Source of the DNA: Lachnospiraceae bacterium
GTDB lineage: Bacteria; Bacillota; Clostridia; Lachnospirales; Lachnospiraceae
DNA: 34,449 nucleotides
Direction of reading: 5' to 3'
Assembly: GCA_024687745.1 (NCBI GenBank)
Contig: JAILEM010000156.1
Coordinates: forward strand, 1-34,449
Shown here: positions 7,582 to 16,542 of the stretch, piece by piece
How the letters are laid out: every line of letters starts with the position of its first letter
Position numbering within the stretch: position 1 is the stretch's first letter
Translations under genes and position numbers: made by a program
The notes under the pieces: generated by a model
Databases searched by the model: none
Seen by the model: the letters and a program-made list of their open reading frames with translations, nothing else
Told to the model about the DNA's origin: nothing

Positions 7582-8631
7582 ATGAAAAAAAGATATATCA
7601 CTGTTTCTTTTTGTTTCCTGATCATTCTTTTATCTCTCTCGGGGTGCAAAAAGTCCCAATCCGCCGGGGATATTGTTGAATTGGGGAACTATAAAGGGCT
7701 TAAAGCCACAAAAATGTCCACTAATGTTTCCGATGAAGATGTTATGTCCAAGATCCGGTCTGATATCTTATCAGACTCACCCTATGAAGAGATAAAAGAC
7801 AGAGATAATGTAAAAGAAGGTGACATAGTAAATATAACCTTTGTAGGTAAAATTGAAGGAGAAGCCTTTGAAGGTGGTTCTTCAGACGGCTATGACCTGA
7901 AAATAGGTTCAGGTACTTTTATTGACGGATTTGAAGACAGCCTGATCGGAATGAAAAAATCTGAAACTAAGGATATAGACCTGACTTTTCCTTCCGATTA
8001 TGGGGAACCCTCTCTTGCCGGAAAACCTGTTACATTTACTGTCACTGTAAATAAAATCCAGAAGGATGCCGATATTACCGATGGATTAGTTAAGACATAT
8101 ACTAATGGGGAATACACTTCGATTGTGGATTATACTGAATCTGTAAAGGCTGAACTTGAAAAAGAGTATGAAGAATACTCCGATTCAGCCCTTTATACTG
8201 ACTTATTAAATCAGGTATTGAATAATTCCAGGATCACAGGAGATATCCCTGATGACCTGATCGACAGAAAAAAGCAGACGATACGGAACAGTGCTCTATC
8301 CATGGCCGAAAGCTATGGTATGACTGTCGAAGACTTTGTAACCAATGTTTTGGGTAAATCCTCCGAAGAATTTGAAAGCGATATAGAGGACTATGCTCTG
8401 GAAGCCGCCAAAAAATCTTTAGTACTTTCGGCTTTGGCGGAAAATGAATCACTTGAGGTTACCGATGAAGAGCTCGAAGAGGGGATAGATACATATGTTG
8501 AAACATATGGTTATTCCTCTAAGGATGAGTTTATCGAAACTGTTGACATGGAGGAATTTAAAGAATATATTTTAGAATCAAAAGTGGAAAAATTTCTTGC
8601 AGACAACGCAGATATCACTATACAAGAATAG
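7582..8631 (+). CDS. Trigger-factor-like lipoprotein, FKBP-type prolyl isomerase
   Basis: A surface lipoprotein predicted to isomerise X-Pro bonds and help secreted proteins fold. The signal peptide ends LSGC, with lipidated Cys22. After a short linker comes an FKBP-type domain (about residues 75-165: EGDIVNITFVGKIEGEAFEGG, IDGFEDSLIGMKKSETKDIDLTFPSDYGEPSLAGKPVTFTVTVNKI). The remainder is acidic and helical, like the C-terminal chaperone domain of trigger factor (PDDLIDRKKQTIRNSALSMAESYGMTVEDFV). The ribosome-binding domain of cytoplasmic trigger factor is absent, replaced by the signal peptide. ATG 7582 is preferred over 7567 since TGAGG lies 9 bases before it. asnS follows after 18 bases. 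Confidence 0.88.
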   Translation: MKKRYITVSFCFLIILLSLSGCKKSQSAGDIVELGNYKGLKATKMSTNVSDEDVMSKIRSDILSDSPYEEIKDRDNVKEGDIVNITFVGKIEGEAFEGGSSDGYDLKIGSGTFIDGFEDSLIGMKKSETKDIDLTFPSDYGEPSLAGKPVTFTVTVNKIQKDADITDGLVKTYTNGEYTSIVDYTESVKAELEKEYEEYSDSALYTDLLNQVLNNSRITGDIPDDLIDRKKQTIRNSALSMAESYGMTVEDFVTNVLGKSSEEFESDIEDYALEAAKKSLVLSALAENESLEVTDEELEEGIDTYVETYGYSSKDEFIETVDMEEFKEYILESKVEKFLADNADITIQE

Positions 8632-8649
8632 AAAAGGTGGGATAAGAAA

Positions 8650-10041
8650 ATGGAATTAGTATCGATCAGGGATCTCTACAAAAAGAAGGAAGATTATTTC
8701 GACAAAAATGTTACTATCGGAGGCTGGATCCGAAACCACAGAGACTCAAAAACCTTTGGTTTCATAATGGTAAATGACGGAACATTTTTTGAACCTTTAC
8801 AGGTTGTTTACTCCGACAAGCTTGATAATTTCTCCGATATTACAAAGCTTAATATAGGAGCAGCTATAATCGTAAACGGCACGATCGTGTCCACGCCTGA
8901 CGCAAAACAGCCTTTTGAAATACAGGCTCAGTCGATTGAAGTTGAGGGGAAGTCAACTCCCGATTATCCTCTTCAGGCCAAAAGACATTCTTTGGAATAT
9001 TTGCGCACAATTCCTCATTTGCGTCCTCGTACAAATACCTTTGAAGCTGTATTCAGGATACGTTCCCTTGCCGCATTTGCTATCCATAAATTTTTTCAGG
9101 AAAGAGATTTTGTATATGTACATACTCCCATAATAACCGGAAGTGATTGTGAGGGTGCCGGAGAAATGTTCCAGGTTACCACACTTGATCTTAGGAATGT
9201 TCCCAGGAATGAGGACGGATCTGTTGATTACACAAAGGACTTTTTCAATAAGCCTACAAATCTTACAGTCAGCGGACAGTTAAACGGTGAAACTTATGCC
9301 ATGGCATTTAAAAATATATATACCTTTGGTCCCACCTTCAGGGCAGAGAATTCCAATACCACAAGGCATGCTGCCGAGTTCTGGATGATAGAGCCCGAAA
9401 TGGCTTTCGCAGACCTTGATGATAACATGATGATCGCTGAGGGCATGATCAAATATATCATAAAGTATGTAATGGAAAATGCCGAAGAGGAGATGAGATT
9501 CTTTAATCAGTTTATTGATAAAGGTCTTATAGAAAGATTAACTCATGTTATGAATTCCGATTTTGGAAGAGTAACATATACAGATGCCATTAAGATCCTT
9601 GAGAAGCATAATGATGAATTTGAATATAAGGTATCCTGGGGCTGTGATCTTCAGACTGAGCACGAGAGATATCTTACGGAAAAGGAATTTAAACGTCCCG
9701 TTTTTGTTACAGATTATCCCAAGGATATAAAGGCTTTCTATATGAAACTAAATGACGATAATAAGACTGTTGCCGCAATGGATTGTCTGGTTCCCGGTAT
9801 CGGAGAGATTATCGGAGGCTCCCAAAGAGAGGCTGACCTTGATAAGCTTTCCAACAGAATGGATGAAATGGGACTTAACAAAGAGGATTATGGATTTTAT
9901 CTTGACCTTAGAAAATACGGATCAGTCAGACATTCCGGATTCGGTCTGGGATTTGAGCGTATGATCATGTATCTTACGGGGATGTCCAATATCCGTGATG
10001 TGGAGCCATTCCCGAGAACAGTAAATAACTGTGAATTATAA
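8650..10041 (+). CDS. asnS: Asparagine--tRNA ligase
   Basis: Class IIb aminoacyl-tRNA synthetase that charges tRNA-Asn in the cytoplasm. The N-terminal OB-fold anticodon-binding domain spans about residues 15-100 ([25 protein letters not shown]). The catalytic core shows motif 2 ([25 protein letters not shown]) and motif 3 ([27 protein letters not shown]). Its length of 463 aa is normal. AAAAGGTGGG precedes the ATG. The short gap from the upstream lipoprotein gene suggests some shared transcription. Confidence 0.97.
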   Translation: MELVSIRDLYKKKEDYFDKNVTIGGWIRNHRDSKTFGFIMVNDGTFFEPLQVVYSDKLDNFSDITKLNIGAAIIVNGTIVSTPDAKQPFEIQAQSIEVEGKSTPDYPLQAKRHSLEYLRTIPHLRPRTNTFEAVFRIRSLAAFAIHKFFQERDFVYVHTPIITGSDCEGAGEMFQVTTLDLRNVPRNEDGSVDYTKDFFNKPTNLTVSGQLNGETYAMAFKNIYTFGPTFRAENSNTTRHAAEFWMIEPEMAFADLDDNMMIAEGMIKYIIKYVMENAEEEMRFFNQFIDKGLIERLTHVMNSDFGRVTYTDAIKILEKHNDEFEYKVSWGCDLQTEHERYLTEKEFKRPVFVTDYPKDIKAFYMKLNDDNKTVAAMDCLVPGIGEIIGGSQREADLDKLSNRMDEMGLNKEDYGFYLDLRKYGSVRHSGFGLGFERMIMYLTGMSNIRDVEPFPRTVNNCEL

Positions 10042-10050
10042 GCACTTTAT

Positions 10051-10079
10051 TTGCTTAATATCTCACTATGATGTATAAT
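10051..10079 (+). promoter_or_regulatory. Sigma-A promoter of the NlpC/P60 gene
   Basis: TTGCTT at 10051-10056, a 17-base spacer and perfect TATAAT at 10074-10079 lie in the 133-base gap before the hydrolase gene. The leader would be about 90 bases. An inverted repeat overlaps the -10 box and start point. Confidence 0.65.
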
Positions 10080-10113
10080 CTTATGAGAGGCGCATTTGTG
10101 CTTCCATAAGATT
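10077..10113. repeat. Inverted repeat over promoter / leader start
   Basis: AATCTTATG (10077-10085) and CATAAGATT (10105-10113) are perfect 9-bp arms, 19 bases apart, with a short GCG/TGC-like inner pairing. The left arm overlaps the -10 box. No T-run follows, so an operator or leader hairpin is more likely than a terminator for asnS. Confidence 0.5.
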
Positions 10114-10174
10114 GTTATCTGTTTGGTTTGGGGAGACCGGCAGATTGTAATTATGTGATTAATAAGGGATAAAA

Positions 10175-11602
10175 ATGAATAAACAAAGACTATTGCCGGT
10201 ATTAACGCTTAGTTTTGCTATTTGTTTCAGTTCTTTGAATTCTGCTTATGCAGCTACCAAAACTGAGGCGATCGAGCAAAAGGAAAATGCCGAAAACGAA
10301 CTTAAAAATCTAAACAGCAATATTGAAAATATCTCCGGTGATAAGGAAGCAATAGAAAGTGAGATAGAGGAGATCGATAATGAACTTGTCGATCTTTTAC
10401 TTACGGTTGAGATCATCAATGGTGATATTGCTGACAAAAACGTTGCCATATCCGAAGCAGAGGTTTTATACGAGGAAGCCAGACAGAAGGAAGAAGACCA
10501 GCTTAATGCGATGAAGCGGCGTATCAAATTTATGTATGAAAAAGGTGAAACCTCATACATTGATCTTCTTATCAAAGCCCAAAGCATCTCCGATCTTATC
10601 AATAAAAGTGATTATATAGAAAAGCTGTATGCTTTCGACAGACAGCTTTTGGAAGACTATCAGGAAACAAAGGAAGAAGTTCTTATCCTTAAGGAACAGC
10701 TTGAAATTGAACTGGCGGAACTGGAAGAACTTCAGGCTGACTATATCGAACAGTCTGAGACTTTACAGGCTACCATTGATGAAAAAAAGGCTGAAATTGA
10801 GGATTTTGACTCCCAGCTTGCTGCTGCAAAGGAAAAGGCAAAAGAAGCACAGACTAAGATAAAGGAACAGACCGAGCTTATTAAACAGATCGAAGCCGAA
10901 GAGGAACTTGCAAGAAAAAAGGCTGAAGAGGAAGCAAAGAAACGTGCTGAAGAAGCAAGGCAAAAAGCTTTGGAAGAGGCAAGATTAAAGGCCGAAGAAC
11001 AGAAAAGGGCCGAAGAACAAAAGAAGGAAGAAGAACAAAAGAAGGCTGAAGAAGAAAGCAGTCAAAGCGATGAAACAAATGAGCAGAGCGAAAATAACAG
11101 CTCTTCCGATTCGGAAAATACAGATAATACAAACAGTGAATCAAATGAAACCAATACGGAAACCACATCCAATGAATCTGAGCAAAGCATTGGTGATGAT
11201 TCGGGATCCGAAGAAACCGCAGAGGAAGAGCCTGTTTATAACAATGATCCCGGTGATTCCGGAAAGGGCCAGGAAATAGCAAATTTTGCCCTTCAATATG
11301 TTGGTAACCCCTATGTTCCCGGAGGAACCTCTCTCACAGAGGGCTGTGACTGTTCAGGCTTTACATCTGCAGTATTTGAAAACTTTGGAATATCTCTTCC
11401 CAGATCCTCCTATTCCCAGTCTCTTGCGGGAAGAGAGGTCAGTTATTCTTCCGTACAGCCCGGTGATGTACTCTATTATGGGGGACATGTCGGTATCTAT
11501 ATCGGTAATGGCCAGATAGTCCATGCAAGTACACAGGCAACAGGTATCAAAGTAAGTAATGCTTTATACAGATCCGTCATTACCGTCAGAAGATTTGTTT
11601 AA
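10175..11602 (+). CDS. Secreted coiled-coil NlpC/P60 peptidoglycan hydrolase
   Basis: A cell-wall hydrolase of the PcsB/CwlO architecture, likely cutting peptide stems during division or growth. A signal peptide with cleavage near residue 27 (SAYA) is followed by a long coiled coil (about 30-300) containing the hallmark KFMYEKGETSYIDLLIKAQSISDLINKSDYIEKL. A Glu/Ser/Asn/Thr-rich linker follows (about 300-360), then an NlpC/P60 domain (about 368-475). The catalytic triad is visible: Cys393 (CDCSGF), His438 (GGHVGIY) and His450 (VHAS). In related bacteria FtsEX activates such proteins through the coiled coil; whether that applies here is inference. Its stop overlaps the convergent trkH stop by 4 bases. 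Confidence 0.93.
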   Translation: MNKQRLLPVLTLSFAICFSSLNSAYAATKTEAIEQKENAENELKNLNSNIENISGDKEAIESEIEEIDNELVDLLLTVEIINGDIADKNVAISEAEVLYEEARQKEEDQLNAMKRRIKFMYEKGETSYIDLLIKAQSISDLINKSDYIEKLYAFDRQLLEDYQETKEEVLILKEQLEIELAELEELQADYIEQSETLQATIDEKKAEIEDFDSQLAAAKEKAKEAQTKIKEQTELIKQIEAEEELARKKAEEEAKKRAEEARQKALEEARLKAEEQKRAEEQKKEEEQKKAEEESSQSDETNEQSENNSSSDSENTDNTNSESNETNTETTSNESEQSIGDDSGSEETAEEEPVYNNDPGDSGKGQEIANFALQYVGNPYVPGGTSLTEGCDCSGFTSAVFENFGISLPRSSYSQSLAGREVSYSSVQPGDVLYYGGHVGIYIGNGQIVHASTQATGIKVSNALYRSVITVRRFV

Positions 11603-13068
11603 CTGTTCTTCTTAGGCTTTTTGACTGTAAACAGTTCTTTCCATACCGAGGAATGGAACATTATAAGTAACGGGAAAAGTTCAAGTCTTCCGGCTAACAT
11701 ATCCAGCATCATCACATACTTGGAAATGTCGGAAAAATGTGAGTAATTCTGGGTCGGTCCTACCATATTAAGTCCCGGTCCCACATTGTTAAGCGTTGCC
11801 GCGATTGCTGTAAAGCAGGTTACAATATCTTCTTTATCCAGTGCTATTATCAGCATGGATATAACAAATATCATGGTATAAGTCAGGAAATAAACATTTG
11901 TTGCCCTTATAACCTCATGTTCTATGGGCTTCCCATCCATCTGTATCTTCTTGACACTTTTCGGGTGTCTGTAAGATTCCAGCTCCTTGCCCACGGTCTT
12001 TATCCCTATCACAAATCTTGATACTTTGATACCACCCGCCGTACTTCCTGCGCAACCTCCGCAGAACATCAGCATGACAAGGACCATTTTCGCAAAGGTC
12101 GGCCATTTGTCAAAATCCACGGTTGCGTATCCTGTAGTAGTTATGATGGTTGCCACCTGGAACATCGTTATCCTGATGTTATCCGCAAGTACCGGGATCA
12201 CTCTGTGTAATGACGCAATTATCGCTATTGCGGAAAAGGCAACAACCGCGATATATGCCTTAACCTCTTCCATTGAAAAAGCTCTCTTAAACTCCTTGAA
12301 AAGCAAAAGATAATACAGATTGAAATTAACGCCAAAGCAGAGCATAAATATTGTGATAATCCACTGCTGCGCATGAGTATAACTCGCTATGCTGTCATTT
12401 CTTACACCAAAGCCTCCTGTTCCGGCTGTACCAAACGACAGGGTTATCGCATCAAATACAGGCATTTTACTGATAATAAGTAATATGATCTCTAAAAATG
12501 TCATGGCCATATATATGATATATAAAAGCTGGGCCGTATTTTTAAGCTTTGGTACAAGCTTTCCCACAGACGGTCCGGGACTTTCCGCCCGCATGAGATT
12601 AAAATTTGATCCTCCGCTTAACGGTACTATCGCAAGAATAAAGACTAAAACTCCCATTCCGCCTACCCAGTGGGTAAAACTTCTCCACATCAGTGTGCAT
12701 CTGGATAAATGCTCTACGTCATTCAGTATTGATGCTCCTGTCGTGGTAAAACCGGATATGGTTTCAAATAATGCATCTGTGAACTTGGGAATCTCACGAC
12801 TGATATAAAAAGGAAGACAGCCGATGATACTCAGACATATCCAGCTCAAAGAAGTTATAAAACAGCCTTCTTTTAAATAAAATACAGTATTGGACGGTTT
12901 TTTCATTGTCAGTAATACACCGGCTATAAGACTCACTCCGGCTATTATCAGATAGTAAAAACCTGTTCTTTCATGGTATATCAGTCCTGTAACACAGGGG
13001 ATCAGAAGTAATACTCCTTCTATTTTTATTACCTGACCCAAAATATATCTCACTATAGAACCGTTCAT
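11599..13068 (-). CDS. trkH: Potassium uptake protein TrkH
   Basis: Membrane pore subunit of the Trk/Ktr potassium uptake system. The four pore-loop filter segments are recognisable: ISGFTTTGASIL, FGTAGTGGFGVRN, ITTTGYATVDFDKWP and ATLNNVGPGL. Multiple membrane segments and the 489-aa length fit TrkH. It lies 17 bases after trkA, its regulatory partner. The C-terminus (SSVWKELFTVKKPKKNS) overlaps the end of the NlpC/P60 gene, leaving no space for a terminator between the two. Confidence 0.96.
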   Translation of the reverse strand: MNGSIVRYILGQVIKIEGVLLLIPCVTGLIYHERTGFYYLIIAGVSLIAGVLLTMKKPSNTVFYLKEGCFITSLSWICLSIIGCLPFYISREIPKFTDALFETISGFTTTGASILNDVEHLSRCTLMWRSFTHWVGGMGVLVFILAIVPLSGGSNFNLMRAESPGPSVGKLVPKLKNTAQLLYIIYMAMTFLEIILLIISKMPVFDAITLSFGTAGTGGFGVRNDSIASYTHAQQWIITIFMLCFGVNFNLYYLLLFKEFKRAFSMEEVKAYIAVVAFSAIAIIASLHRVIPVLADNIRITMFQVATIITTTGYATVDFDKWPTFAKMVLVMLMFCGGCAGSTAGGIKVSRFVIGIKTVGKELESYRHPKSVKKIQMDGKPIEHEVIRATNVYFLTYTMIFVISMLIIALDKEDIVTCFTAIAATLNNVGPGLNMVGPTQNYSHFSDISKYVMMLDMLAGRLELFPLLIMFHSSVWKELFTVKKPKKNS

Positions 13069-13085
13069 ATAAAAAAGCTTCCTTC

Positions 13086-14474
13086 CTAATCAAGGATATC
13101 AGTTATACTGTGAAATCCCGATTGCTTTGTTACTACCATTACTGAATCCCCTACCCGGATCGAGTCCTCACCATTGGGGATAATGATCTTTCCGCTTCGG
13201 TTGATAAATGATACAAGAACATCTTTTTTAATATTCAGATCCTTAAGGCATACATCTGTTACCTCTGACTCTGTATCTATTATGAATTCGATCGCTTCAA
13301 CCTGGGAATCAAACAAATGATACATCGTCTCTATTGAATTGCTCTTTGAATTGTTCTTTGCTCTGACATAAGCTATTATCTCTTCTGATACGATATATCT
13401 GGGATAAATAATACTACCAAGATCAAGCTTTGAAACTACTCCCTTAAAGTTTATCCTGTTTATCTTTGTCACAACCTTTGCATCCGAAACCTGTTTCGAA
13501 TAAAGGCTTAATAATATATTTTCCTCATCTATTCCTGTTAAAGGAATAAGAGATTCAACGTTCTCGATCCCTTCCTCCTTAAGTATCTCCTCATCCGTGC
13601 CGTCCGCATTGATTATCGTTGCCTTGGGCAGAAGGATGCTAAGCTCCTCACATCTTGCCTTATCTACCTCTATTATCTCCACATCCACACCCATATGCAA
13701 AAGATTGCATGCAAGATAATATGCCGATCTTCCTCCTCCGATGATCATACAGTTCTTTACCCTGTTTGTCTTTATATTGATCCTGTCAAACATGACGGCT
13801 GAACTTTTTCTGGTAATCACAAAATATATTATATCATCTTTTTTCAGCAAAAAATTACCTCTTGGGATGAACACCTCACCGTTACGTTCAACTGAACAGA
13901 TAAGTATATTGGATCCTATCTTTTCCACGATCTCGGAAGTAGTGATCCCATCCAGAATATGTCCCTCTTCGATCTTATACTTAACCATTTCCACCTGTCC
14001 GTGGGCAAAAGAATTGACCTCAAGAGCATCCGGAAGGCAGAGTATATCCGTGATCTCCTTTGCCGCCTCATAATCCGGGTTTATTATCATTGCCAAACCC
14101 AGCTGCTCCCTCAGATAATTTGCCTCGTTATTATAATCCGGAGTCCTGACCCTTGCTATTGCAGAACAATTACCTACTCTTTTGGCAACTATGCAGCACA
14201 GCAGGTTCAGTTCATCGGAGCTTGTTACTGCTATCATAAGATCCGCATCCTCGATACCGGCTTCAAGCTGTACACTAAAACTTGCGCCATTTCCTTCCAC
14301 TGTCATGACATCATAGAGATTTGAGATGTTTTGAAGTCTTTGGGCATTTTTATCTATTATCGTGATCGCGTGACCTTCTCTGGAAAGTTGTTCTACCAGT
14401 GTATTTCCGACCTTGCCGCATCCGACTATTATGATCTTGAGACCCTGTTTATTCTCACTTCGTGTTTTAAACAT
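13086..14474 (-). CDS. trkA: Trk system potassium uptake protein TrkA
   Basis: Cytoplasmic NAD(H)-binding gate regulator of TrkH. It has two tandem RCK modules: a first Rossmann domain with IIIVGCGKVGNTL (about 14-26), an RCK_C domain (about 155-235), a second Rossmann domain with MIIGGGRSAYYLA (about 240-255), and a final RCK_C domain (about 385-460). The 462-aa length matches two-module TrkA. GGAGG precedes the ATG. It is placed last but one in the minus-strand series from pyrC, with a 60-base gap upstream that may hold its own promoter. Confidence 0.96.
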   Translation of the reverse strand: MFKTRSENKQGLKIIIVGCGKVGNTLVEQLSREGHAITIIDKNAQRLQNISNLYDVMTVEGNGASFSVQLEAGIEDADLMIAVTSSDELNLLCCIVAKRVGNCSAIARVRTPDYNNEANYLREQLGLAMIINPDYEAAKEITDILCLPDALEVNSFAHGQVEMVKYKIEEGHILDGITTSEIVEKIGSNILICSVERNGEVFIPRGNFLLKKDDIIYFVITRKSSAVMFDRINIKTNRVKNCMIIGGGRSAYYLACNLLHMGVDVEIIEVDKARCEELSILLPKATIINADGTDEEILKEEGIENVESLIPLTGIDEENILLSLYSKQVSDAKVVTKINRINFKGVVSKLDLGSIIYPRYIVSEEIIAYVRAKNNSKSNSIETMYHLFDSQVEAIEFIIDTESEVTDVCLKDLNIKKDVLVSFINRSGKIIIPNGEDSIRVGDSVMVVTKQSGFHSITDILD

Positions 14475-14494
14475 ATAAAACCTCCGACCGTTTT

Positions 14495-14500
14495 ATTATA
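14495..14500 (-). promoter_or_regulatory. Possible -10 box before trkA
   Basis: A TATAAT hexamer on the minus strand lies 21-26 bases before the trkA ATG, in the 60-base gap after the DUF1934 gene. The -35 region is weak. A small TCGC/GCGA hairpin lies just upstream. Confidence 0.3.
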
Positions 14501-14534
14501 ATTTCGCTTCTGCGATTAACGCATCTAAATCAGC

Positions 14535-14951
14535 TCATTTTATCTCGATCATTATATTTCTCGTTCCGAAAGAAGACCCATTCAAGTATAACTCATATTC
14601 AATATTTGCGCAAATGGCATCTCTGTCATTTTCAAATTCATATTTATATGTCTTAACCTTCATTATAAGCTCACCATAAGGTGTCCTGTATACGGTTTCA
14701 TGTTCCTTCTCCTCTTCAAACCGCAAAACAGTATCTGTCATACCCCTTTTGGTATGTTCCATATGTGAACCGTCAAGCTTGATAAGATTATGGATAACTT
14801 CCTTCGTCTCCTCATCAGTTTCATAATATGATATATAGTTCATACCGCCCTGATGTTTATACACCCCTTTTTCACTTACGGATATCTCTTCAAATATACC
14901 CTCTTCTGTAGAGGAAGATCCTGTTATATTAATTGTAACTTCTCTGTTCAT
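14535..14951 (-). CDS. DUF1934 (YwiB-like) beta-barrel protein
   Basis: A 138-aa cytoplasmic protein matching the DUF1934/YwiB pattern: a calycin-like beta-barrel with repeated short strands (EVTINITGSSSTE, YISYYETDEETKEVIHNLIKLDG, YGELIMKVKTYKYEFEND, CANIEYELYLNG). Function is unknown; members are common beside cell-envelope or synthetase genes in Firmicutes. It lies 18 bases after the gntR gene, so it is likely in the same operon. Confidence 0.8.
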   Translation of the reverse strand: MNREVTINITGSSSTEEGIFEEISVSEKGVYKHQGGMNYISYYETDEETKEVIHNLIKLDGSHMEHTKRGMTDTVLRFEEEKEHETVYRTPYGELIMKVKTYKYEFENDRDAICANIEYELYLNGSSFGTRNIMIEIK

Positions 14952-14969
14952 GTAATCTCTGTATGTTTC

Positions 14970-15650
14970 CTATCTTCCCTCTTCGGATAACTGTTTGATT
15001 ATGTTCTTTTCCTGATTGTCAATATGGACTTCTATAGCCCTCTTTGCTTCCTCCCTGTTTCCGGAAAAAATATTATCCATTATCAGATGATGTTCGCTTA
15101 TAAGCTTCTCATGATTTTTTTCATCCTTAACATATTCAAGTCTGTATCTGTATACTCTCTCTGCAAGGTTGTTTACCATCTGAAGAAGTCTTTTATTTTT
15201 TGATGCTGCTAAGATTATATCATGAAACTTAACATCTGCCTGAGCTATCAATGTGGCGTTTTTTGTTTTTATCGCATCCTCGAAGTCGGATTCGGCATTT
15301 TTAAGCCTTTCTTTTTCGTCCTCATCTATACGCTCACATGCAAGGATTACTGCCAGAGAATCCAGGGATCTGCGAACTTCAAGAACATCCCGCATATCAT
15401 CTGCGGATATCATTGCTACTTCGGCTCCCCTTCTCGGTACCATTGTAACAAGACCTTCAAGTTCAAGCATCCTGATAGCCTCTCTTATGGGAGTTCTGCT
15501 GACGCCAAGCTTTTTAGCAAGATGTACTTCCATAAGTCTCTCACCAGGTTTGAGCTCTCCCTCCAATATTCCCTGTCTAAGGCTGTTAAAAACAACATCC
15601 CTTAATGGCAGTAATTCATCAAACTCCATCTTCAGTTCGTGATCCTCCAT
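14970..15650 (-). CDS. GntR-family transcriptional regulator (FadR/FCD subfamily)
   Basis: A DNA-binding repressor or activator. The N-terminal winged helix (about residues 15-75) shows LRQGILEGELKPGERLMEVHLAKKLGVSRTPIREAIRMLELEGLV. The helical FCD effector domain follows (about 85-220), with metal-ligand-like residues (DVKFH, SEHHLI, HID). ATG 15650 is preferred over 15665 because AGGAGG lies 5 bases before it. The start lies inside the end of ispE (32-base overlap), so the two are coupled. The effector is unknown. A TTGTAT-T-ATACAA palindrome upstream of pyrC is a plausible target. Confidence 0.9.
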   Translation of the reverse strand: MEDHELKMEFDELLPLRDVVFNSLRQGILEGELKPGERLMEVHLAKKLGVSRTPIREAIRMLELEGLVTMVPRRGAEVAMISADDMRDVLEVRRSLDSLAVILACERIDEDEKERLKNAESDFEDAIKTKNATLIAQADVKFHDIILAASKNKRLLQMVNNLAERVYRYRLEYVKDEKNHEKLISEHHLIMDNIFSGNREEAKRAIEVHIDNQEKNIIKQLSEEGR

Positions 15651-16527
15651 CCATACCTCCTGCATTATGCGGTCCTGTTATTATGAGCTCCAGGTCCGTT
15701 ATTTCTTTTTTCAGCTTTTCATATGAATATTTTATGCTGTATTCGTCCTCATATATTCCGAATACCGTAGGTCCGCTCCCGCTCATCATTGCATTTTGCG
15801 CACCATTCTCATTCATGATCATTTTTATTCTTCTTATGATATTATATTCTTTTTCTGTTACAAGCTCCAATACATTTCCCATCAGTGAACTGATTCTTTT
15901 GATATTGCCATTATTTATGGCTTCTACGATACCATCGATGTCAGGATGATCATAATCGGAAATATCATCTAACTTCTCATATACATATTTCGTGGAAACA
16001 TCTATAGCAGGCTTTGCAAGAAGAATATTACATTCAGGAAAATCCTTAAGCCTCTTCAGTCTCTCCCCTATGCCTTCAGACAGAGCTGTACCTCCCATTA
16101 TACAGTATGGAACATCTGCCCCTATCCTGACTCCTGTTTTCATAAGCTCCTCTGTTGAAAATCCCAGCTCCAGAAGCTCATTTGCCCCCTTTAGAACCGC
16201 AGCCGCATCACTGCTTCCACCGGCCAGACCTGCACTGGAGGGTATCCTCTTTTTAATGTCTATAGAAAGACCTGTATCTATCCCTGCCTCCTTAAATAAC
16301 TCTTTTGCAGCTTTATATGCAAGATTTCTGTTATCACAGGGAATATTATCCTTATCACAGGTTATCAGGATATCCTTGCCGTTATTCTTACTTATGATTA
16401 TATCATCATACAGTTTAAGTGACTGCATTATCATTTTTACAAGATGGTATCCGTCATCTCTTCTTCCGATAACATCAAGTCCTATATTTATTTTTGCACG
16501 GGCTTTTATTTCTATTCTGTCTCTCAT
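15619..16527 (-). CDS. ispE: 4-diphosphocytidyl-2-C-methyl-D-erythritol kinase
   Basis: GHMP kinase of the MEP isoprenoid pathway, phosphorylating CDP-methylerythritol at the 2-hydroxyl. Visible motifs are KARAKINIGLDVIGRRDDGYH at the N-terminus, the glycine-rich ATP loop PSSAGLAGGSSDAAA, and the C-terminal MSGSGPTVFGIY. The start is set at ATG 16527, six bases after GGGGAA; a TTG at 16533 is in frame but overlaps that site. The C-terminal tail (NAGGMDGGSRTEDGV) is a few residues longer than usual and overlaps the gntR start. Confidence 0.95.
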   Translation of the reverse strand: MRDRIEIKARAKINIGLDVIGRRDDGYHLVKMIMQSLKLYDDIIISKNNGKDILITCDKDNIPCDNRNLAYKAAKELFKEAGIDTGLSIDIKKRIPSSAGLAGGSSDAAAVLKGANELLELGFSTEELMKTGVRIGADVPYCIMGGTALSEGIGERLKRLKDFPECNILLAKPAIDVSTKYVYEKLDDISDYDHPDIDGIVEAINNGNIKRISSLMGNVLELVTEKEYNIIRRIKMIMNENGAQNAMMSGSGPTVFGIYEDEYSIKYSYEKLKKEITDLELIITGPHNAGGMDGGSRTEDGV

Positions 16528-16542
16528 ATACAATTCCCCGGT

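Noticed and set aside
10042-10174. c-di-AMP (ydaO-type) riboswitch before the NlpC/P60 gene
   Set aside because: Such switches often precede cell-wall hydrolases, but the leader after the mapped promoter boxes is only about 90 bases and the conserved blocks are not recognisable.
10881-11282. Long minus-strand frame within the NlpC/P60 gene
   Set aside because: It is the antisense of the Glu/Lys/Ser-rich coiled coil and linker; low complexity creates open frames.
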